In this document: positions 56,366 to 64,000 of the stretch, piece by piece | How the letters are laid out: each line of letters starts with the position of its first letter | Position numbering within the stretch: position 1 is the first letter of the stretch | Assembly (NCBI GenBank): GCA_002049455.2 | Contig: KV919130.1 | Location: 1 to 64,000, forward strand | Reading direction: 5' to 3' | Origin: Porphyra umbilicalis | Taxonomy: Eukaryota; Rhodophyta; Bangiophyceae; Bangiales; Bangiaceae | Length of the DNA: 64,000 nt | Translations under genes and position numbers: made by a program | The notes under the pieces: model-generated | Database searches by the model: none | What the model saw: the letters and a program-made list of their open reading frames with translations, nothing else | Told to the model about the DNA's origin: nothing

Positions 56366-58615
56366 TTAGCGACGATTGGCGCCCGACGCGACGGTCAGCG
56401 CCAGCCGCGCCGTGCCAAAGACGACCATGGCGCCAACGGCGCCAATGCCCATGGCCACGGGGGTGGCGAGCGGGGGGGCGGCCTTGCGGGCGCCGGCCGC
56501 GCCGCCCACGTGGCCCGCCGTGGTGCCGCCCGCCCCGCGGGCCGCGTCAACGGCCGCGGCGGCAGCGCCGCCGACCGCCCCCGCGGCGGCGCCCACGGCG
56601 CCCGCGCCGGCCGCGGCCGCCGACTGCACGCGGCGCGGCGCGGCGGCGGCCGCCCTCGGCACCGCCGCCAGTGCCGCCGCGGCTTCGCGCTTGGCCGCGT
56701 CCAGGGCGGCGGCCGACGACGCTGCCGCCGCCGCCGCCCCCGTCTTGGCGTCAGCGAGGGCGGCTTGGAGGGTGGCCACCTGCTTGGCCGCGCCGCTGTC
56801 GGCGGCGGCAGCCGCCGCGCGAGACGCGGCCGACGCAGCCGTCGCGGCGGCGCGCGCGTCGGCGAGCTCGGCCGCGAGGGCGTCGGCCTTGGCCGCCGCC
56901 TCGGACGCGCGGCACTCGGCGGCGGTCACCGCCTCAGAGGCGGCGGCGGCGGCCGCCTCGGCCGCCGCCCGCCCAGAGGTCGCCTCGGCCAGCGACGCGG
57001 ACAGCTCTTCGAGTGCCCGCGGGTCGGCCGCCGCGGCGGCGGCGGCGCCCGCGCCGGCGCGCACCTCATCAAGGGCGGCTTCCAGCCCGGCTACCCGCGC
57101 GGCCGCGCTCTCCTCCGCCGCCGATTGGGCGGCTTCCGCTTGGGCGACCGCCTCTTTGAGGGCGCATACTTGCATCGCCGCCGCCGCCGCCGACGCCTCC
57201 ACGCGCTCATCGGCGGCGGTCGCTGACGACGCTGCCGCGGCGGCGGCGGCCTCCAGATCGGAGCGCACAGTCTTGAGCTCCGCCACCTGCGCCGCGGCCG
57301 CCGCAGCCGACGCCTCGACGCGCGCGTCGGCGGCAGTTGCTGCGGCTGCGGAGGCGGTGGCCGCCTCCTCGGCTGTCGCTTGTGCGGCACGCGCGTCAGC
57401 CAGCTCGGCGGTGAGGCCGTCGGCCCGCGTTTGCGCGGCCGACAGCGCCTCCTCCGCGTCGGCGGCGGCCATACGGGCGGCGGTGAGCGCCGCCTTGGTG
57501 TCGGATAGCTCCTCGTCCCGTGCCACAAGCGCGTCCACGGCGGCAGCGCGGGCGGCATCGGCCTCCTCCACCGCCGCGTCCGCAAGTGCCTTGCCTTCCT
57601 CCGCCGCCGCCAGTGCCGCCTGAAGCTCCTCAGTCTCCTTGGCACGCGCCGCCGCCGCAGCCGCCGCCCCCTCCTTCTCCCGCTCCGCGGCGGCCTTGGC
57701 CTCCTCCGCCCCAGCGGCAGTAGCCTGAGACGTGGCGAGTGCCGGCCTAAGCACCCCCAGCTGCATCTCCCGTTCCTCGGCAACGGCGGTCACCTCTTGC
57801 AGCTCCTTCTCACGCAGCGCAGTGGCGGCCAGCGCCTCCTTGTGCGACGCCTCAGCTGCCTCGGCCGCCTTCTTGGCGTCCACGATTTGTGCTTCCGCCG
57901 CCTCGGCGCGGGCCGTCAGCGCCGTCACCTCGTCCGACGGTGCTTCTAATTCCGACACACGCTGCTTCGCCGCCGCCAGTGCCGCCTGAAGCTCCTCCGT
58001 TTCCTTGGCACGTGACGCCACCGCCGCCGCTGCCTCCTCCTTCTCCCGCTCCGCGGCGGCCTTGGCCTCCTCCGCCTCGGCGGCGTTGGCCTGAGACGTG
58101 GCGAGTGCCGGCCTAAGCTCCTCCAGCTGCTTCTCGCGCTTCTCAGCGACGGCCGTGACCTCCTGCAGCTCCTCGGCGGCGGCGGCGGCCACCCCATCGG
58201 CGTGTGCGGCGCACTCCTGCGACGCGGCCAGGGCGGGCTTGAGCACCTCGAGCTGCTTCTCCCGCAGCGCCGCTGCCTTCTTGGCAGCCGTCACCTCTGC
58301 CTCTGCCGCCTCGGCGCGGGCGGTCAACGCCGCTACCGCCTCGGCCGACTTTTCCAACTCGTTCACCCGCTCCCGAGCGGCAGTCAGCTCGGCAGACAGG
58401 CGGGCGACGTTGCCCTCGGCGGCGCCCCCATCATGGCCGTCGACGCCCGCCGCGTTGATGCCGTCGGCCGAGGCCGAAGCGCTGCCGGAGGGGGGGGCGC
58501 CGCCATTGGTCTCCGCGCCAGCGTCCACGCCGACGGCAACCTTCTTCAGTGCCTTGGCCCGCTGTGCGGCAGCGGCCTTGGCCTTCTTCTTTTTACTCTC
58601 AGCGGCGGCACCCAT
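56366..58615 (-). CDS. long coiled-coil, tail-anchored membrane protein
   Basis: 749 aa from the ATG at 58615. A Lys-rich N-terminus (ESKKKKAKAAAAQRAKALKK) is followed by an acidic linker. Residues about 95-650 form an almost unbroken Ala/Glu/Lys-rich coiled coil. A module of about 130 residues is duplicated inside it: ELQEVTAVAEKREKQLEEL and ELQEVTAVAEEREMQLGVL, each followed by RPALATSQ and AKETEELQAALAAA. A Gly/Ala-rich region ends in one membrane segment (about 722-742, VAMGIGAVGAMVVFGTARLA) and a short basic tail. This is tail-anchor topology, with the coil in the cytosol. It resembles golgin-like or other tethering proteins in design only. The frame is open upstream to 58921, but the chosen start gives a sensible N-terminus. 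Confidence 0.72.
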   Translation of the reverse strand: MGAAAESKKKKAKAAAAQRAKALKKVAVGVDAGAETNGGAPPSGSASASADGINAAGVDGHDGGAAEGNVARLSAELTAARERVNELEKSAEAVAALTARAEAAEAEVTAAKKAAALREKQLEVLKPALAASQECAAHADGVAAAAAEELQEVTAVAEKREKQLEELRPALATSQANAAEAEEAKAAAEREKEEAAAAVASRAKETEELQAALAAAKQRVSELEAPSDEVTALTARAEAAEAQIVDAKKAAEAAEASHKEALAATALREKELQEVTAVAEEREMQLGVLRPALATSQATAAGAEEAKAAAEREKEGAAAAAAARAKETEELQAALAAAEEGKALADAAVEEADAARAAAVDALVARDEELSDTKAALTAARMAAADAEEALSAAQTRADGLTAELADARAAQATAEEAATASAAAATAADARVEASAAAAAAQVAELKTVRSDLEAAAAAAASSATAADERVEASAAAAAMQVCALKEAVAQAEAAQSAAEESAAARVAGLEAALDEVRAGAGAAAAAAADPRALEELSASLAEATSGRAAAEAAAAAASEAVTAAECRASEAAAKADALAAELADARAAATAASAASRAAAAAADSGAAKQVATLQAALADAKTGAAAAAASSAAALDAAKREAAAALAAVPRAAAAAPRRVQSAAAAGAGAVGAAAGAVGGAAAAAVDAARGAGGTTAGHVGGAAGARKAAPPLATPVAMGIGAVGAMVVFGTARLALTVASGANRR

Positions 58616-59297
58616 GACAAAAGGGGCTGGGGCGGTCGCGAAGGGAAGGGGGGGGGGGGGAAAGAGAGGAGGATGCGACGGAGGGGCAACAGTGCTCAAA
58701 GGTACGCGGAAGCGTTGGGGGCGCGGAACCAGCGACGTGACGAAGTCGGGGCTACGCGATGCGGGACGGTGGGGACAAGACGAGGGACCACAGTGTGGGT
58801 GGAGAAGGGGGCAGAGGGAGAGGCGGTTACGAAAGGGTGGAAGCAAGATGGGGAAACGGACGACGACGCGGTGCCAACGACGGCACGGTGCGGGCGGTAT
58901 CGTTGCAGAGCAGGACGGCACGACAGTGGTGCAGGAGAACGCAGCGCAGACGGTGCCACGTTGCTATCTCAGTGGCTTCCGGCACGGATCACGTATGCAG
59001 GTCGCACGCGGCCAGCGCCCTCATGAGGCTCCCCCCCAAAGCGGCGGGACAGGTGGCCCTTGGGCCCCAGGGTCACTGCGGGGGTGCAGCTGGGTGGCCC
59101 TCACACAACCGCCTCTGCTGTGCACCGGGACTGAAGCAGCGCGCTCCACCCTTCTCTGACACCGCCTTGGGGTCTGCGTCCGTCCCCGCCCTGTCCTCGG
59201 CAGAACAAGCTGGTGTGCCTCGGCGCCGTCGCGCGTCAGACCCCGCAGAGGGCGAGGGCGACGACGAGACGCCAACAAACAAGGCGCACTGTTTGGG
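58616..59297. other. upstream of the coiled-coil gene
   Basis: A G run at 58650-58660 is followed by GC-rich DNA with no supported gene. It should contain the promoter of the minus-strand gene. Confidence 0.4.
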
Positions 59298-59305
59298 GAC
59301 GCAAG

Positions 59306-60523
59306 TGGGTGGGGATGGGCAAATGATTTATAGGAATATGGCGGGCCAAAAAAACAGATCGACAAGGTATCGACTTGGGAGTCGAAATATCGGGGTAACC
59401 GATTTTTTAATAAATACGAGCTTCTATATTGCCGGATCACATAATTGACACCACTTCGGACTCAGACCACCAGACTTAGCCTTCGTTGGTCACTTCAGAG
59501 CTGGTGGCTCGCCGAGCTGACGCTTGGCAAACGCCGGTTGCTCTCGCTCATTTGTGCGAGGGTATTTAACGCGTTGCGGCCAGAACGCTATGGGATGGTC
59601 CCATCGGGCACCAAAGTCTTGGTGCAGCATTGACAGGTTGTCTTCTAACACCTGTACCGTCCGTACACAGGCGCTCGTCACCGACTGCGGTTCCCTCCAC
59701 TACCCTTGACTTTCTTGAAGCGCATCACGGGTTCATGCCTGAAGCCCAACTCCCCTGACCATGTCAGCACTGTCTGTGCCGCCCTAGTCGAGACAGGCCG
59801 CCACCGTATCCAGCGCTGGCCCCTCTGCCCACTACGCTGGCGGCCTTCTCCATACACCAGAATCAGACTGGCGGTCGGGCGACGGTTCCCGGTGGGGGCC
59901 AGTGCCTATGGCGAAGAAGAAGAGTTCTGTCTATGCGCACTTCGTCATCGAGTACAAGGATCCACAGGGAGTGATTGTCGTGTTAAATAGATGAGCACGC
60001 TCTCGGACCTAACGCGGTTGAACTCCATTGGTGCATGCCAGAGGGAGGCGCCGAGAAGCCACGGGGGGGTGCGGGGGAGGCGCCGAGAGGCAATGCTGGG
60101 AGCGGGGGAGGAGCAGAGAGGCAAGGCCGCGAGCGGGGCAGACGCCGAAAAGCGAGGCAGGGAGTGGAGGAGGCGCCGAAGAGCAAGGCGGGGAGCGGAG
60201 GAGGCGCCAAAGAGCAAGTCGGGGAGCGGAGGTGACTCAGAACAGCAAGGCAGGGTGCTGGGGACCCGCAGAAAAGAACGACCGGGACCAGCGCGAGGGT
60301 GCTGCTGGACAGCCACGAATGGGTGGACGAATTCGCGTACCGTCGATAACTACGAGAGCAACAGCCAAAGACAAGTGCCTGCAGAGTCACCTCCATCCAC
60401 CTGTTTTCCGCTGCGTGCAAGCCTCGCTGGCGGCAGGTGAAAAGATCGATTTGAAGTCGATTATCGGTTGTGACTGAAGCCCAATTTATCGATTTAGCCC
60501 GGCCAACCGATTGCCCACCCCTA
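59306..60523. mobile_element. probable hAT-like insertion
   Basis: The right end, reverse-complemented, reads TAGGGGTGGGCAA, a classic hAT terminus. The left end, TGGGTGGGGATGGGCAA, is a degraded match. Outside stand GACGCAAG (59298-59305) and GATGCAAG (60524-60531), matching at seven of eight. Subterminal copies of atcgat and aaccgat occur at both ends. The 1.2-kb interior has no transposase. Confidence 0.5.
60044..60260. repeat. minisatellite of about 30 bp
   Basis: About seven imperfect copies of a unit like gcaaggcggggagcggagga, plus ggcgccgaaga. It lies inside the probable hAT-like insertion. Confidence 0.8.
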
Positions 60524-60531
60524 GATGCAAG

Positions 60532-61575
60532 GAGGCTGGGCTGGGAGTGGCTCCAGGGGGCAGCTGCAAAAAACGACACACTCAGTGCGGCGTATCTCGC
60601 CAGTGTCGATGGGGGCAGCCAACTGGTGCAATGGTCCGTGGTTAACCGCGACTACAGGGGTGTGTGGCTCCAGTCGCCCGGGAGGGCATTGTCACCGTGG
60701 TGTCGCGGTGCCCAATCCGCCTCCACCTGCTTAAACCCTACGGGCGGCTGGCACATCATAATCTCGTGTTTCGGCCGCCAATAGTAGCCCCTGCCTGTGC
60801 TGATACCACAGTACCTCGCGGCCAAAAGCCACAATTACACTCTGGTTCGCATCGCACATCCGGAACGCTGCACTTGGTGAATTGATCCTGAACTTAGTAC
60901 GAGAAGCACCCCCGCCTGTCTGGATCGTGGGCCCCGCACGAGTTCCTCACCGTGGTGGGACACCGTTTTCCGGGGTGTGGTTGGACCGCAGGTCACGGCG
61001 GGCACACCGGCCCATGCATGAAGCGAGACCTGTGCACAAGCCAGGCTCTCTAGCCGAGCCGAGCGCAAGCTGAACCTCGTGCAACACCCGCACCGAGCGA
61101 CGGGTGAAGGGTCGCCAACGGGTCTAGACCTGCCGCGACCCGTAGCGCAGCGCAGCCACCGCACCGTTGGGCGGGCCACCCTTCTGCCTCGGAGAGGGTC
61201 AGCGCTTTTTCCTCACAGCACGGATCATTGCGGATGCGTGCCTCTGGTGGGGGGGGTCAGCAGCACTATTCCCCGTCGCATGGCGCCTCGACGTGGGCAC
61301 TGCGGATCGGGACGGCAGCCTGACGGCACGCCTCAGACTGCGTCGCGGGGTTGCTCAAATGGGGCTCGGGCGCGCCCACGCACGCGCGCCTGCAATGTCG
61401 CCGTCTCTTCCCTGTGTTGTTCTTTCGCTGCGAGCAGTCTCTTCGCCTTCACGCGGCGCCACGCACGCTACGGGAGACGCGTCGGCACCGCGGTCGCCCG
61501 CCCGTTGTTTCTCTGGCCTTGCCGCTGCTGCGGCGGCTGCGCCTGCTCCCCATTCATCCAGGCCACCCGCCGGCC
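60532..61575. other. upstream of the P450-like gene
   Basis: No gene is supported. The P450-like gene's second frame is open back to 61167 but without conserved content. A promoter is expected here but not identifiable. Confidence 0.4.
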
Positions 61576-63479
61576 ATGGCGCCTTCAACGGTAGCCTTCC
61601 TTGGTCCCCCCCTCGCTGCCGTTGCCGGAGGGGGCGATGGCGGTGGCGGCGGTGGCGGCCGCCACCGACACCCGCGCCTTCGCCTCCGTCGGCGAAAGGA
61701 GCGGCGCGCCGTCGCGGCGATACCCGTCCCGGCCGTGCCGGTGGGGGCGGCGGGGGTGGCGGCGGCGGCGGCGGCGGTTGCCGCGGCCGCCGCCGCGGTG
61801 TGGCGTTCCATGTCCCACTCGCCAGTGGCTTCCACCGTGACGGCGACCACGGGACCGAGGGGGAAGACCTCCAACGAAGCGCGCGGCGACGGCGCGGCAA
61901 CCACAGACACCGCGCGGGCTGCGCGGAATGGAGGGACGCCCGCCACCCCCCCCCCCCCCCCCCCGCCATTGACGTGGTGCGACTGGTGTTGCTCGGCGTC
62001 TTTGCCACACCCGGTTTTTTCGGCGCGCCCTTTAAGGTGCTCGCCCGCGCCGCCACGGCGGTCGGTGGCCACGACGCGGTAACGCTCACTTTCCTCGGCC
62101 GCCCCTTCTTAACGGTGCTGATCACGCACGCGGCGACGGTGGCGGCGGCGGCGCTCCCACCGTCGACTTTGTCCCTGTTGCCGACATGGTACAAGGCCTG
62201 GCGCACCGAGGCGGCGCCGCCACCGCGCGGGGAAGCGCCGCCACCCCTGCTGGCCGCCGCGGTGATGCCGATTATTGGCCCCCGCCTCACCGCGGCGGTG
62301 AGCGCCGATTGGGCGGCGGGCGGGGCGGCGGTGCTCCACGCGCGCATGGACGCGGCCATTGACGCCGAGTTGGACGCCGCGGTGGCCGCCGCCGGCGCTG
62401 CCCGTGGCGGCGGCGGCCGCCCCGTGGACCTCTTTTCCACCCTCTCCCGCTGTACGACGCGGGCGGGGCTGGTCGCCCTCGCGGGCCCCCGCCACGCGGC
62501 CGCCCACGGCGCCGCCGCGGAGCGGGGCGTCCACGACTGGCCCGCCGTCGTGTGGTCGTTGCCGGCCATCATTGCCACGTCGACCGTGCGGTCGGTGCGG
62601 CGGCGGGCGACGGCGCGCCACGCCGCCGCCGTCGACCCGCTGACGGCCACCGTGCGGCGGGCCATGCACGGGGTGGCGCCCGCCGAGGCGCACACCCTCC
62701 TCGCGCACCTCCTCGACGCCGTCGCGTGCGAGGGCCTCACCGCCGCCGTCACGCCGACGCAGGTTGCGTCCTACTTGTACGGCTCCCTCGTGGGCGCGCA
62801 CGTCAACCTCCACGCGACCGCCGCGTGGGCGGTCGCGCACGTGGCGACCGAGGCGGACCTCACCGCCGCCGCCGTTGCTGAAGTCGACGCAGTGCTGGCG
62901 GGGCGGCGCGCGGCGGGCGCGGGGCCCCCGTGGACGCCCGCTGCCACGGGCCTGCCGGTCCTCGAAGGCGTCGTGGCCGAAGCGCGGCGCCTCTACTACA
63001 CCTCCCCGTCGGTGCGGTTTGTTGGCGCGCCGTTTGCCGTGGCCGACACGCGCGGCGGTAGTGCGGTTGGTGGTGGGCGCCGCCCCGGCTGGACGGTCCC
63101 TGGCGGCGGTCACCCCGTGCTCCTCTCCATCCACGACGCGACGCGCGGCGCGGCGCACTTTGACGACGGTGACGCCTTTGTCCCGCGCCGTTTTGTGCCC
63201 GCCGGCGGGCGGGCGCACATGGCTGCCGAGGCGGGCGGCCACTTGTATGGCTACGGGTGGAGCCCGGATGTCAGCGTCAACCGCGTGGAGGCGCTCGTGC
63301 CGCTGCAGCGCTTGCTGCTGCGCCTGTATGGCCGCTACACAGTGACATTGACCGACCGAGGGGGGCGCCCAGTGGGAGCGGCCGCACTGCCGCCGGCGGA
63401 TCAGCTGTGGGCGGTAGCGACGGCCAAGCCGGTGCGGCCTGTGTGGGTGCGGCTGGCGCCACGGCCGGCGCGCGGCTGA
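61576..63479 (+). CDS. cytochrome P450-like protein lacking the haem-ligand cysteine
   Basis: It starts at the ATG at 61576 (MAPSTVAFLG). A hydrophobic N-terminal anchor (AAGVAAAAAAVAAAAAAVW) follows. A run of 17 C (61946-61962) then shifts the reading into the frame that carries the P450 domain to the TGA at 63477. Landmarks: AIDVVRLVLLG and TLTFLGRPFLTVLI (N-terminal sheet region); the I-helix LVGAHVNLHATAAW, close to the G-x-H of the CYP51 type; VVAEARRLYY with the K-helix E-x-x-R (Glu at 62979-62981); and FVPRRF. The haem loop reads YGYGWSPDVS against the usual F-G-x-G-x-x-x-C-x-G. The cysteine position is Asp (63267-63269) and the last Gly is Ser. The L-helix after it (EALVPLQRLLLRLYG) is intact. 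The fold is likely P450; ordinary thiolate chemistry is not. Confidence 0.7.
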
Positions 63480-63854
63480 GCGCGGGGGCGGGGCGGGCGG
63501 GTTGGGCGTGTGGACTGGCGTGCATCAGTCGCGTTATGTGGATGCGGCCGCCTCGCTGTTGTGGGTGTGGCTCCTCCGCGGATGGTAGAGCGCTCTTGCG
63601 CTTGGGTTGTCAGGAGACCCTATACAGTGGAAGCACCACGCTTGGTTTGACCGAGCTGCGACCATGCTGCGCAGAACACGTATGGTTCAGCTTCACGATA
63701 CGTGCTTGCTGACCACTGGTCCGGACGAAGCGGGGATCGGAACAAGATGAAAAACAACAGAACTGTCCTCACTTGAGTCGACACAAGAAGCGAAAAGTAA
63801 CGGTATGTTAAGTACAAAAGAACTGAGGCCCGCCGAAAGAGCACCACGACAGGC
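63480..63854. other. gene-free stretch
   Basis: No coding frame or repeat of interest lies between the P450-like stop and the tRNA. The minus-strand tRNA would be transcribed into this stretch. No T run of four or more directly follows its 3' end. Confidence 0.4.
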
Positions 63855-63926
63855 GGGGTGTGCCGCGAATTGAACGCGGGACCTTTCGCACCCTAAGCGA
63901 GAATCATACCACTAGACCACACACCC
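63855..63926 (-). tRNA. tRNA-Pro (anticodon AGG)
   Basis: Read on the minus strand, the 72 nt fold into a full cloverleaf. The acceptor stem GGGTGTG pairs with CACACCC over seven pairs, and the unpaired base 73 is C, as in cytosolic eukaryotic tRNA-Pro. The anticodon loop is TTAGGGT, giving AGG. The T arm is CCGCG-TTCAATT-CGCGG. There is no intron and no encoded CCA. One pair at the top of the anticodon stem (C27-A43) is mismatched. The internal promoter boxes are present (A box around TGGTCTAGTGG, B box around GTTCAATTC). Confidence 0.95.
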
Positions 63927-64000
63927 TGAACTGCTTGCAAACTCTAATTTGTACATGTACATATAGAATCATGAAATCTTCCTTTCTCCATATTACGATG

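Overview
This window looks like nuclear DNA from a GC-rich eukaryotic alga. The evidence is GT-AG introns, a eukaryotic tRNA-Pro, an ESCRT-III protein, a JmjC relic, C2H2 zinc fingers, a P450-like protein and several transposon families. The mix of very GC-rich genes coding long Ala, Gly and Pro runs with transposon-filled DNA of more even composition would suit a bangiophyte red alga (Porphyra/Pyropia type). That assignment is inference from composition and a remembered resemblance of the transposases. It is not proven here.

Layout. 1-2.9 kb: a foldback MITE, then a three-exon lysyl oxidase gene. 4.0-6.5 kb (-): a type II membrane protein with an FkbM-like methyltransferase domain and an N-x-T-rich stalk, followed upstream by low-complexity CGG/CCG DNA. 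8.0-21 kb: mostly mobile and decayed DNA. It holds a 1.56-kb hAT-type element with an exact 8-bp target duplication, a hAT MITE, remnants of an unidentified repeated coding segment, a dead JmjC gene and GC-rich coding-like debris. 21.2-28.7 kb: two diverged, independently broken copies of a DDE/RNase H-like transposase. 30-35.4 kb: two direct copies of a 1.4-kb repeat, with a TA-flanked MITE and several long palindromes.

36.2-44.3 kb: a well-preserved gene cluster. Two paralogous three-finger zinc finger genes converge on a CHMP7-like ESCRT-III gene. 44.3-48.4 kb: gene-poor, with a 15-bp minisatellite. 48.4-56 kb: extremely GC-rich DNA with a multi-pass membrane protein (-) and a TilS-like protein (+) that diverge from a 270-bp spacer. 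Both read through only if the frame is changed, several times at runs of G or C. 56.4-58.6 kb (-): a long coiled-coil tail-anchored protein. 59.3-60.5 kb: a probable hAT-like insertion carrying a 30-bp minisatellite. 61.6-63.5 kb: a cytochrome P450-like protein without the haem-ligand cysteine. 63.86-63.93 kb: tRNA-Pro(AGG) on the minus strand.

The genes do not form one pathway. Two (lysyl oxidase, FkbM-type enzyme) look secretory and could act on extracellular protein or polysaccharide. CHMP7 and the tail-anchored coiled coil concern internal membranes. The zinc finger pair is probably regulatory. Points most worth a second look: the cysteine-less P450, the TilS-like protein with a degenerate PP-loop, the frame breaks at homopolymers, the N-glycosylation-sequon repeat, the transposase family with RAG1-like motifs, and the inverted duplication at the end of the 8.4-9.9 kb hAT element.
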